Part shown: piece by piece, positions 44,459-52,280 of the stretch
How positions within the stretch are numbered: the first letter of the stretch is position 1
How the letters are laid out: every line of letters begins with the position of its first letter
The notes under the pieces: generated by a model
What the model saw: the letters and a program-made list of their open reading frames with translations, nothing else
Databases searched by the model: none
Told to the model about the DNA's origin: nothing
From: Flavobacteriaceae bacterium
Lineage (GTDB): Bacteria > Bacteroidota > Bacteroidia > Flavobacteriales > Flavobacteriaceae
Length of the DNA: 64,000 bases
Reading direction: 5' to 3'
Assembly: GCA_002694465.1 (NCBI GenBank)
Contig: NZMG01000010.1
Coordinates: forward strand, 40,658-104,657
Made by a program: the position numbers and the translations under genes

Positions 44459-45294
44459 TGACAGCCAAAAGCAAGAAAATAGGCCCCGAAAAGGAAATGT
44501 CCTTTTTAGACCATCTTGAAGAATTAAGATGGCACCTTATAAAGTCTACAATGGCAATTATGATTCTTGCAACGGTGGCTTTTATTTTTAAGGATATCAT
44601 TTTCGATGTAATTATCTTTGGTCCTAAAAAAGCAGATTTCCCAACTTATAGGTTTTTATGCAAATCGGCACAAGCCATAGGATTTGATAGTTTTTGTTTT
44701 TCTGAATTACCTTTCAGGGTTCAAAGTAGGACCATGGCAGGTCAGTTTTCGGCACACATCTGGACCTCAATTACAGCAGGATTTATTCTTGCTTTTCCAT
44801 ATGTTATTTATGAATTCTGGAAGTTTGTTAGTCCTGGACTTCATAAGAATGAACGAAGCAATGCTCGTGGTTTTATTATTGTGGCTTCTCTTTTATTCTT
44901 TTTAGGAGTGCTTTTTGGGTACTACGTAGTTACTCCACTTTCTATAAACTTTTTAGGAACCTATCAAGTGAGTGAACAAGTTTTTAACGACTTCGATTTA
45001 AGCAGCTATATAGGATTGGTAAGAGCCTGTGCTTTATCTAGCGGACTTATATTTCAATTACCCATTATCATTTTCTTTTTAACCAAAATAGGATTGGTAA
45101 CACCACAATTCCTCCGAAAATACCGAAAATTTGCATTGGTTATTGTCCTCATTGTTTCGGCAGTAATTACCCCACCAGATATTGCTAGTCAGGTAATTGT
45201 AGCGATTCCTGTACTTATTTTATATGAGGTAAGTATTCTTATTTCGGCTAGAATTATAAAAAAACAGAACAAAAAAGCAAAAGCCCATGGATAA
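44458..45294 (+). CDS. tatC: Sec-independent protein translocase TatC
   Basis: The receptor subunit of the twin-arginine translocon, 278 residues with six predicted transmembrane segments. The N-terminal FLDHLEELRWHL motif binds the signal peptide, and the family's FWKFVSPGLHKNER loop is present. No tatA is next to it in the window. Translation is coupled to kdsD (TAATG) and its end overlaps the next ORF by 8 nt. Confidence 0.95.
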   Translation: MTAKSKKIGPEKEMSFLDHLEELRWHLIKSTMAIMILATVAFIFKDIIFDVIIFGPKKADFPTYRFLCKSAQAIGFDSFCFSELPFRVQSRTMAGQFSAHIWTSITAGFILAFPYVIYEFWKFVSPGLHKNERSNARGFIIVASLLFFLGVLFGYYVVTPLSINFLGTYQVSEQVFNDFDLSSYIGLVRACALSSGLIFQLPIIIFFLTKIGLVTPQFLRKYRKFALVIVLIVSAVITPPDIASQVIVAIPVLILYEVSILISARIIKKQNKKAKAHG

Positions 45295-45631
45295 TATCGT
45301 AGAAGAGTTTAATGCGTACCGTTCTAAGATGAACGAAAAAATGCTTGAGGATAATAACAAGATTATTAAGCGTATTTTCAATTTAGACACCAATGCTTTT
45401 ACTGAGGGCGTTCTTCCGAAGAAAACCAAAGAATTATTAGGATTAGGGAATTCTTTAGTGCTTCGATGCGACGATTGTGTTCGTTATCACCTAGAAGAAT
45501 GCTATAAACTTGGGGTCACCAAGGAAGAAGCGGTGGAAGCCATGAGTATTTCTTTATTAATTGGAGGAACTATTGTTATCCCACATTTACGAAGAGCCTT
45601 TGAATATTGGGAAGCCCTAGAAAATAATTAG
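45287..45631 (+). CDS. Carboxymuconolactone decarboxylase / AhpD-like protein
   Basis: A 114-residue helical protein with the redox pair CDDC in LRCDDCVRYH and a later His in GTIVIPHLRRAFEY, the core of AhpD/CMD-like peroxidase proteins. The ATG at 45287 overlaps the end of tatC by 8 nt, so it belongs to the kdsD operon. It may act in thiol-dependent peroxide removal; the substrate is not known. Confidence 0.87.
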   Translation: MDNIVEEFNAYRSKMNEKMLEDNNKIIKRIFNLDTNAFTEGVLPKKTKELLGLGNSLVLRCDDCVRYHLEECYKLGVTKEEAVEAMSISLLIGGTIVIPHLRRAFEYWEALENN

Positions 45632-45667
45632 TATTTTTAGCGTTATTCTTTTCAGAAACAAAACGTA

Positions 45668-46408
45668 ATGAAGTTAAAAGCCGAAAATCTTATAAAATCC
45701 TATAAAGGCCGTGAGGTCGTAAAGGGTATTACAGTAGAAGTAAATCGCGGAGAAATTGTAGGACTTTTAGGCCCTAATGGAGCTGGAAAAACGACTTCAT
45801 TTTATATGATTGTGGGGTTGATAAAGCCCAACGGTGGAAAAATTTATTTAGACAATACCAACATCACCACCTACCCTATGTACAAAAGGGCACAGAATGG
45901 GATTGGATATTTAGCACAGGAAGCATCCGTATTCCGAAAATTAAGCATTGAAGACAATATTTTAAGTGTCCTCCAACTTACCAAGCTCTCTAAAAAAGAG
46001 CAAGAGCTAAAAATGGAATCGCTTATTGAGGAATTTGGTTTAGGGCATATCCGTAAAAACCGAGGCGATTTGTTAAGCGGTGGAGAACGTCGAAGAACCG
46101 AAATAGCCCGTGCCTTAGCCACAGACCCTAATTTTATTCTTTTAGATGAACCCTTTGCCGGGGTAGATCCTGTAGCGGTGGAAGATATCCAGCGTATTGT
46201 AGCACAATTGAAAAACAAAAACATCGGTATTTTGATTACCGACCACAATGTACAAGAAACCCTTGCTATTACAGATAGAACCTATTTAATGTTTGAAGGA
46301 AGCATTCTAAAACACGGAATTCCTGAAGAACTTGCCGCAGACGAAATGGTGCGTAAAGTATATCTTGGGCAAAATTTTGAGCTTCGTAAAAAGAAGTTAG
46401 AGTTTTAA
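45668..46408 (+). CDS. lptB: LPS export ABC transporter ATP-binding protein LptB
   Basis: The ATPase that powers lipopolysaccharide transport to the outer membrane, 246 residues. Walker [10 protein letters not shown] (38-46), Q-loop followed by [12 protein letters not shown], signature [15 protein letters not shown] and Walker [14 protein letters not shown], with the H-loop TDHNV, are all present. These are the LptB-type hallmarks. It fits the LPS theme of the operon with kdsD. The next gene begins 3 nt later. Confidence 0.94.
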   Translation: MKLKAENLIKSYKGREVVKGITVEVNRGEIVGLLGPNGAGKTTSFYMIVGLIKPNGGKIYLDNTNITTYPMYKRAQNGIGYLAQEASVFRKLSIEDNILSVLQLTKLSKKEQELKMESLIEEFGLGHIRKNRGDLLSGGERRRTEIARALATDPNFILLDEPFAGVDPVAVEDIQRIVAQLKNKNIGILITDHNVQETLAITDRTYLMFEGSILKHGIPEELAADEMVRKVYLGQNFELRKKKLEF

Positions 46409-46411
46409 TAA

Positions 46412-47011
46412 ATGAATCATTTTTTTCACATATCAAGCGCTAAAGAATATTGTGAAAAATCTATTTTAGCATTTCAAGAAATCCAAAATTTTAATGATTA
46501 TAGAAAAAGAAGGCATCCGTATATAATAAATGATGAAGATTACACTTCTTTAGATGGTTATAAAAAATACGAAGACGAACCTTTATTATTCTTAAAAGAA
46601 AATTTAGATTTATTTCTAACCAATAGTTCTAGAGTTTCAAGAATATTTTGGCCTACTAGAAGAAATTATAAAAAAAGAGGTGAAGAATTAAGACATCTTA
46701 TTCAATTAGATAATAACCATCCTTTAAAAACTAGGAATTTAAGGAATGTTTTAGAGCATGAAGATGAAAATATTGATGACTGGCTTGAAAATGACACATC
46801 AGTCAAAATAAAATATTCAATTAGTGATAAACCACCATTTATTAATACTATTTCTTCTTCTAGCAAAGTTTACCCTCCTAAACATATATTTCTCTTTCAT
46901 TTCGATAGACTAGCGTTAAAATTTTATCACAATGAGAAAATATATGATTTAAAAGAATTATTTGAAGCTATTAAGGATGTTTGTTCTAAGTTAAAAAAGG
47001 GTTTAAATTAA
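46412..47011 (+). CDS. HEPN-like protein of unknown function
   Basis: A 199-residue, very AT-rich gene only 3 nt behind lptB. Residues of about 90-125 (RHLIQLDNNHPLKTRNLRNVLEHEDENIDDW) contain the Rx4H signature Arg111-His116 and the RNxxEHxDExxDxW pattern I associate with HEPN-fold proteins of toxin and defence systems. No antitoxin partner is seen. The base composition differs from the neighbours, suggesting transfer. The stop TAA overlaps the convergent phosphatidyltransferase stop through TTAA. Confidence 0.6.
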   Translation: MNHFFHISSAKEYCEKSILAFQEIQNFNDYRKRRHPYIINDEDYTSLDGYKKYEDEPLLFLKENLDLFLTNSSRVSRIFWPTRRNYKKRGEELRHLIQLDNNHPLKTRNLRNVLEHEDENIDDWLENDTSVKIKYSISDKPPFINTISSSSKVYPPKHIFLFHFDRLALKFYHNEKIYDLKELFEAIKDVCSKLKKGLN

Positions 47012-47748
47012 GTTTCTCGCCAAACCAACGAAATCAACACATACAAAATTATAAGTATGGGCAATGCTAAAAACTTTAGTATTGCTAATAAAATAATTGC
47101 CAAAAGTAAAAATACATACCGTTGTTTATTTTCTTTAAAGCCCCACGTTTTAAACTTAAACGCAAAGAGATGAATTTCCGCATTCAGTAAAAACGAACTT
47201 AACACCGTAAGCCCCACCAAAAACCATTTATTGAATACAATATCTTGAATCATATGTGAATACTGAAATTCAAAAATCATAGGTAAACTTAAAATAAACA
47301 AGGCATTGGCGGGTGTAGGTAAGCCAATAAAACTGGTGGTTTGTCGCGTATCTACGTTAAATTTTGCCAATCGGTATGCCGAAGCCACCAAAATTAATAG
47401 CCCAATAAGCGGAAAATAACTATCAATGCCAGTTTGCCACGCCCGTGCCGAAAAGATATCGGTAAGCGGACGAATTTCATGATACATAGACACTTGAAGC
47501 AATTGTACCATCACCAAACTGGGCACAACACCACAAGTAACCACATCTGCCAAAGAATCGAATTGCACCCCTACTTCACTTTGTGCATGGAGCAATCGTG
47601 CAGCAAGACCGTCAAAAAAATCGAAGAAAATACCTAGAAAGACAAAAATAGCGGCAATAATTAAATCACCAGAAACCGTAAATAAAATAGCGACACCACC
47701 ACAAAGCAAATTGAGGGAGGTTATGGCATTAGGGATGTGTTTTATCAT
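47008..47748 (-). CDS. pssA: CDP-alcohol phosphatidyltransferase (phosphatidylserine synthase-like)
   Basis: A membrane enzyme of 246 residues that joins CDP-diacylglycerol with an alcohol, probably L-serine. The catalytic motif D(43)FFDGLAAR(51)-x8-G(60)xxxD(64)xxxD(68) is complete, and about eight hydrophobic helices follow. ATG 47748 (MIKHIPNAITSLNLLCGG) is preferred over a TTG at 47793: the family begins here, and the promoter box lies just upstream of this ATG and downstream of that TTG. Substrate assignment is by family resemblance. Confidence 0.85.
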   Translation of the reverse strand: MIKHIPNAITSLNLLCGGVAILFTVSGDLIIAAIFVFLGIFFDFFDGLAARLLHAQSEVGVQFDSLADVVTCGVVPSLVMVQLLQVSMYHEIRPLTDIFSARAWQTGIDSYFPLIGLLILVASAYRLAKFNVDTRQTTSFIGLPTPANALFILSLPMIFEFQYSHMIQDIVFNKWFLVGLTVLSSFLLNAEIHLFAFKFKTWGFKENKQRYVFLLLAIILLAILKFLALPILIILYVLISLVWRET

Positions 47749-47776
47749 AATCTTTAAAAATCCAATGTAAAAATAG

Positions 47777-47784
47777 CAAAGATA
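47777..47784 (-). promoter_or_regulatory. -7 promoter box for the phosphatidyltransferase gene
   Basis: On the minus strand TATCTTTG (47784-47777) is a perfect TAnnTTTG box; a TTG at 47810-47808 gives a 23-nt spacer, longer than usual. The leader to ATG 47748 would be about 22 nt. The rest of the 201-nt divergent gap shows no clear structure. Confidence 0.45.
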
Positions 47785-47949
47785 TTGCGACAACTACAAT
47801 ATGAATGCAAAAATGTAGTTTACTATTCTGTAAAATAGTGAGATATTTGCACAAAATGAATTGCTTGAAATGCCTATAAAAATTATACAATTGATATCCT
47901 TTAACAAGAAAGGCATTCCATCTTCCTCTATATCAAATATTAAAGTAGG

Positions 47950-49020
47950 ATGAATAAGACGGTACTTTTTACACTTTTACTACTTGGTATTTCCCTTTCG
48001 GCACAGACGGTTCGAAAATATTCAAACGAATTTATGAATATTGGTGTGGACGCTGCTGCTTTTGGAATGGCAAACGCTGTAGTGGCCTCTACTAGCGATG
48101 TAAATGCTGGGTACTGGAATCCTGCAGGTTTATTAAAATTAGAAGACAATCAAATCTCCTTAATGCACGCGGCTTATTTTGCCAATATTGCTAGTTACGA
48201 TTATGCTGCTTTTGCGATGCCCTTGGATAAGGAAAGTGTGGTGGCTTTTTCGGCCATACGTTTTGGGGTGGATGATATTTTAAACACCACACAACTAATC
48301 GATGACCAAGGAAATATCGATTACAACCGTATTAGCCTCTTTTCTACAGCCGATTACGGCTTTACTTTTTCCTATGCACGAGCGCTTCCGTTAGACGGTT
48401 TAAACGTTGGTGTAAATGCGAAAGTAATTAGACGAATTATTGGTGATTTTGCTTCCTCTTGGGGGTTTGGTTTGGATGCTGCCCTTCAGTTTGAAACCAA
48501 AAGCGATTGGCAATTTGGTGTTATGGCTCGTGATATTACCACAACGTTTAATGCCTGGAATATCAATGAAGAAAAATTTGCCGAAATATCAGGCGCTGTG
48601 GAAGGACAAAATCAAGAATTACCCGAAACTACCGAAATTACCTTACCGAAACTTCAATTAGGGGTGGCAAAAAAATGGGTGTTTCATTATGATTTTTCCC
48701 TGTTAACCGAAGTAGATTTTAATTTCCGTTTTGCCGAAACCAACGATGTATTTTCTTCCTCTTTTGCGAGTATGACACCTGCGGCCGGAGTTGAATTTGG
48801 CTATATCGATTTGGTTTTTGTACGCGTGGGTGCCGGAAATTTTCAAAATATCACCCAACTGGACGGAAGCGACTCTGTAGGATTCCAGCCCAATATTGGC
48901 GTTGGTTTTAAATACAAAGGAATTCAGGTGGACTATGCCTTAACCGATATTGGTGACCAAAGTGCGGCTCTATACAGCAATGTATTTTCGTTGAAATTGG
49001 ATTGGAGTTTGTTTAGATAG
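47950..49020 (+). CDS. PorV/PorQ family outer-membrane protein (T9SS-associated)
   Basis: A 356-residue protein with a signal peptide (1-19, ending LSAQ) and a beta-barrel of the PorV/PorQ (FadL-like) type. The family starts are NIGVDAAAFGMANAVVAS and VNAGYWNPAGL. In the T9SS, PorV binds substrates after transport, but this divergent second copy (the type I recall as PorV2) is not shown to be essential. It is followed 38 nt later by an Lnb-like gene. Confidence 0.85.
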   Translation: MNKTVLFTLLLLGISLSAQTVRKYSNEFMNIGVDAAAFGMANAVVASTSDVNAGYWNPAGLLKLEDNQISLMHAAYFANIASYDYAAFAMPLDKESVVAFSAIRFGVDDILNTTQLIDDQGNIDYNRISLFSTADYGFTFSYARALPLDGLNVGVNAKVIRRIIGDFASSWGFGLDAALQFETKSDWQFGVMARDITTTFNAWNINEEKFAEISGAVEGQNQELPETTEITLPKLQLGVAKKWVFHYDFSLLTEVDFNFRFAETNDVFSSSFASMTPAAGVEFGYIDLVFVRVGAGNFQNITQLDGSDSVGFQPNIGVGFKYKGIQVDYALTDIGDQSAALYSNVFSLKLDWSLFR

Positions 49021-49058
49021 TTGGATTATTGGTATATTCGATTTTTAGAACATTTCCT

Positions 49059-50270
49059 TTGAAACAGATAGTTTACTTATTTCTTTTTCTTTTTTTTCTG
49101 AACATCCCTTCAGAAGCACAAGTCACAACCCTTTCTGAAGCTGCTGAAATCAGTATAATCACCATTGGTCCAGGGAAAAATCTGTACGACAAATTTGGGC
49201 ATAGTGCCTTTCGAGTAAAAGATGAGGCCAACGGAATCGATTGGGCGTATAACTACGGAACCTACGATTTTAACACCCCTAATTTCTACACCAAATTTGC
49301 CCAAGGAAAACTGAATTACAATTTAAGTGTTGCCTATTTTGAAGCGTTTTACCAAAATTATGTTCAGGAAAATAGATGGGTAAAAGAGCAGGTTTTAAAC
49401 CTCTCCTCTACTGAAAAAAAGGAACTATTTCAATACCTTCAAAACAATGCAAAGCCAGAAAACAGAGGCTATTTATACGATTTCTTTTTTGATAATTGCG
49501 CTACCCGAATTCGCGATGTTCTTAAAGCAGTATTGGGAGAGGAACTACAGTATAATGATGGTTTTGTGACAGAGCAATATACATTTCGAGAGCTTATTCA
49601 AAAAAATGTAAAAGCCAATACATGGGGTAGCTTGGGGATGGATGTCGCAATTGGTGCTGTGGTGGATAGACCCGCAACAGCTTGGGAATATCAATTTTTG
49701 CCACAATATGTTTTTGAAGCGGCTGCCGTGGCAACAGTCACAAAAGGCAATACGAAAGAACCCCTTGTAATAACCACAAACTCTTTATTTGAAAATACAC
49801 CCCAAAAAGACACATCCAACTTTTTAATGAGTCCGTTATTTGTCTTTGGACTTTTGGGGTTGATTATTTTATTTGTGACCTACCAAGATTTCAGAAAAAG
49901 AAAAAGAAATCGGTACCTCGATGGAATTATTTTCTTTAGCACAGGTTTCATAGGGGTGTTACTTCTGTTGCTTTGGATAGCAACAGACCATTCCACTACA
50001 GTAAATAATTATAACCTATTGTGGGCTTTCCCCTTGTCATTGATTTTATGTGTAGCCATTTCAAAAAAACAACCCAAAACATGGTTGCGTAAGTATTATG
50101 CCTTTTTACTCATTCTATTTGCCTTGCTTTGTCTTCATTCTATTACGGGAGTGCAAACCTTTGCCATAGGATTTACACCCCTCTTTGTCGCATTGGCAAT
50201 ACGATATATCTATGTGTTTTCATTTTTGAAAAAGCAGACAGCGAGTAGAAGTTCTAAACAACCAACTTAA
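49059..50270 (+). CDS. DUF4105 (lipoprotein N-acyltransferase Lnb-like) membrane protein
   Basis: The frame is open from TTG 49029, but TTG 49059 gives a good signal peptide (MKQIVYLFLF, ending SEAQ) and 403 residues. The N-terminal DUF4105 domain has His48 in FGHSAFRV and Cys147 in FDNCATRIRD, a cysteine-hydrolase-like pair; four to five transmembrane segments follow (from about residue 255). Homologues in Bacteroides have been reported as Lnb, which acylates the amino terminus of lipoproteins. I infer the same role here; it fits the absence of classic Lnt in Bacteroidota. Confidence 0.8.
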   Translation: MKQIVYLFLFLFFLNIPSEAQVTTLSEAAEISIITIGPGKNLYDKFGHSAFRVKDEANGIDWAYNYGTYDFNTPNFYTKFAQGKLNYNLSVAYFEAFYQNYVQENRWVKEQVLNLSSTEKKELFQYLQNNAKPENRGYLYDFFFDNCATRIRDVLKAVLGEELQYNDGFVTEQYTFRELIQKNVKANTWGSLGMDVAIGAVVDRPATAWEYQFLPQYVFEAAAVATVTKGNTKEPLVITTNSLFENTPQKDTSNFLMSPLFVFGLLGLIILFVTYQDFRKRKRNRYLDGIIFFSTGFIGVLLLLLWIATDHSTTVNNYNLLWAFPLSLILCVAISKKQPKTWLRKYYAFLLILFALLCLHSITGVQTFAIGFTPLFVALAIRYIYVFSFLKKQTASRSSKQPT

Positions 50271-50291
50271 ACCCTAAAGAACCGCACCACA

Positions 50292-50396
50292 CACTATTCA
50301 CTACTCACTATTCACTACTCACTACTCACTATTCACTATTCACTACTCACTATTCACTATTCACTACTCACTATTCACTACTCACTACTCACTATT
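50292..50396. repeat. Tandem heptamer repeat, 15 copies of CACTAYT
   Basis: Fifteen perfectly phased 7-bp units without gaps: nearly equal numbers of CACTATT and CACTACT in irregular order (8 and 7). The last unit touches the stop codon of the convergent glycosylphosphotransferase gene (TAA on the minus strand, 50398-50396). It fills the gap between the Lnb-like gene and the polysaccharide locus; such arrays often change copy number by slippage. Confidence 0.9.
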
Positions 50397-51784
50397 TATT
50401 GTCCCCTAAAAAAGATAATGGTACTCAAGGTTTTAATAACGATGCTTATATCGAGGAAGATACTTCGTTTTTTAATGTAGTATAAATCGTATTGCAGTTT
50501 TTCAAGGGCATCATCTTCACCCACCCCGTATTTATGATTTACCTGTGCCCAGCCAGTTACTCCGGGTTTTACAAGATGTCGTACTTCGTAAAATGGAATT
50601 TTTTCAGAAAGTTCTTTTACAAAAACAGGGCGTTCGGGTCTAGGGCCAATTACACTCATATCGCCTTTAATAACATTGATAAATTGAGGAATTTCATCAA
50701 ATCGGGAGCGCCTTAGAAAACGCCCAAACTTGGTCACACGAACATCTTTTTTATCAGCAAATTGAGCGCCATGTTTTTCAGCATCTTTCACCATGCTACG
50801 CAGTTTGTATATTCGAAAATGTCTTCCGTTTTTACCCACTCTCATTTGAGTATAAAAAAGTGGCCCCCTATTTCCAAATAAATTACCAAGTAGAATGATA
50901 GGAAATATAATTAATCCAAAAACCAATCCTATTACCGAAAAGAGAAGGTCTAAAATTCTATGGAAAAACAAATACAACTTATTCTGGTTACTACGACTAA
51001 AAGGAAAATAGCGATAAAAATCCTTGTCTACGTGCTGAACAGGTACTCGATGGGTAATTTCTTCATATACTTGAGTGTATTCCCTAATTGACACCCCTTG
51101 TTCCAATAAACCAATTAGTTTATTATATAGTAAAACCGTAACATTATCACTTTGTGAAGCCGCGATGACAATTTCACTTATTCCTTGTTCTTCAATTATT
51201 TTTTCAATGTTATCTAAAGAATATTCTTCTATGTTATAGAAATTTAATTCATCCTTATTTTTACCCACATTAATAAACCCATTCACTTTATAGTTTGGAT
51301 CTGATTTATGTAAGGAAGTTATGATTCCTTCCACTTTTTTTCTATTAGCAATTAAAAGAATTCTTTTATGAAATCTAGGTGCTGAAATAAGAAATATATA
51401 GGCATACCTCCAAAGAAATAACGCAACATTAATTGATATATAAAAATAGACAATTTGAAGACGATTGGCAGGTAAAACAGGTGCAACAAAAGGCGTAAGT
51501 AGATAAACTAAAACAGTTACCGAGGATGCAAGAATAATATTTTGTACAACAATTTCAAACTTACTCGCTTTTTGAAGATCGTATAATTCAAAAATCGTAG
51601 CAAAAATGGTTAGATACACGGCAAGTACAATAGACCAAAACCAGCGCTCTTTTTTTATAATAAAATAATCAAAATTAAAAACGGTACCCACTAGATATAA
51701 CACTCCTAAAACAGAAACAATATCAAATATTCGTAAAAGAATTTTACGTTCTGATATTTCAAAGTGAATGTTCTTATTGTTCAT
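50396..51784 (-). CDS. Exopolysaccharide biosynthesis polyprenyl glycosylphosphotransferase
   Basis: The initiating sugar-phosphate transferase, 462 residues, that loads the first sugar on undecaprenyl phosphate. An N-terminal membrane domain with about four helices and a CoA-binding-like fold (RILLIANRKKVEGI) is followed by another helix (about 275-297) and the conserved transferase domain: FRIYKLRSM, SRFDEIPQF, IKGDMSVIGPRPERP and HLVKPGVTGWAQ. WbaP/WcaJ-like; the sugar cannot be told. It is the last gene of the locus in transcription order. Confidence 0.93.
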   Translation of the reverse strand: MNNKNIHFEISERKILLRIFDIVSVLGVLYLVGTVFNFDYFIIKKERWFWSIVLAVYLTIFATIFELYDLQKASKFEIVVQNIILASSVTVLVYLLTPFVAPVLPANRLQIVYFYISINVALFLWRYAYIFLISAPRFHKRILLIANRKKVEGIITSLHKSDPNYKVNGFINVGKNKDELNFYNIEEYSLDNIEKIIEEQGISEIVIAASQSDNVTVLLYNKLIGLLEQGVSIREYTQVYEEITHRVPVQHVDKDFYRYFPFSRSNQNKLYLFFHRILDLLFSVIGLVFGLIIFPIILLGNLFGNRGPLFYTQMRVGKNGRHFRIYKLRSMVKDAEKHGAQFADKKDVRVTKFGRFLRRSRFDEIPQFINVIKGDMSVIGPRPERPVFVKELSEKIPFYEVRHLVKPGVTGWAQVNHKYGVGEDDALEKLQYDLYYIKKRSIFLDISIVIKTLSTIIFFRGQ

Positions 51785-51796
51785 GGACGGTTTTCG

Positions 51797-51811
51797 GTTG
51801 TCTGTTGTCTG
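51797..51811. repeat. GTTGTCTG repeat, left side of the four-helix-bundle gene
   Basis: Two GTTGTCTG octamers overlapping by one base (51797-51804, 51804-51811) follow TTTTCG. They lie between the glycosylphosphotransferase start and the four-helix-bundle stop and match the units on the other side of that gene. Confidence 0.7.
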
Positions 51812-52177
51812 TTACGTTTTCCAATTTTTTTCTACATACAAAATAAAAGCAAATATTTTCGCACCCAATGCGTCATATTTTTGAATTAGTTCGGGTATTT
51901 CAGATATTTTGTATAGTACTTGAATCGTTTCTAATTGACCCTTGCATTCAAGTAAGGAAGCATGTGAATAAGTCAAAAATTTAATAAAATCTTGCTTAAA
52001 TCGTCGCCTTCCATATCCTTCAATTATATTATCTTTTACGCTCTTTGAAGATCTTCTAACTTGACTTCCTTGTTCATACAACTCAAATTTTGGCATTTTT
52101 AATGATGCGTGATGCACTTCAATAGAATATGCAAAAGCTAAATTATAAATATCCAAATCCTTATAACTTTTCATCAT
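51812..52177 (-). CDS. Four-helix-bundle protein (S23/intervening-sequence type)
   Basis: A 121-residue protein starting MMKSYKDLDIYNLAF (ATG 52177 or 52174). The order DLDIYNLAFAYSIEVH, a Ser/Arg-rich RRSSKSVKDNIIEG turn and EGYGRRRFKQDFIKFLTYSHASLLE is the signature of the four-helix-bundle family that also occurs within 23S rRNA intervening sequences. These small genes are scattered through flavobacterial genomes. It is placed inside a polysaccharide operon and framed by GTTGTCTG repeats, which suggests it moved in as a unit. Confidence 0.9.
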   Translation of the reverse strand: MMKSYKDLDIYNLAFAYSIEVHHASLKMPKFELYEQGSQVRRSSKSVKDNIIEGYGRRRFKQDFIKFLTYSHASLLECKGQLETIQVLYKISEIPELIQKYDALGAKIFAFILYVEKNWKT

Positions 52178-52184
52178 GACATAG

Positions 52185-52265
52185 TTTCAGTTATCGGTTG
52201 TCTGTAATCGGTTGTCTCAACTCAGAACTGACAACTCAGAACCGAAAACAGACAACTGATTCCCC
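52185..52265. repeat. GTTGTCTG-type repeat cluster, right side of the four-helix-bundle gene
   Basis: GTTGTCTG at 52197-52204, GTTGTCTC at 52211-52218 and the inverted CAGACAAC at 52249-52256, the last after ACCGAAAA, which is the reverse complement of the TTTTCGGT found on the left side. Together they make a partly palindromic frame around the gene at 51812-52177. Confidence 0.65.
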
Positions 52266-52280
52266 AAATTTACTGAAATT

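Noticed and set aside
50281..50400. The CACTAYT array as a CRISPR
   Set aside because: The units are 7 bp and contiguous with no unique spacers and no cas genes, so it is a simple tandem repeat.
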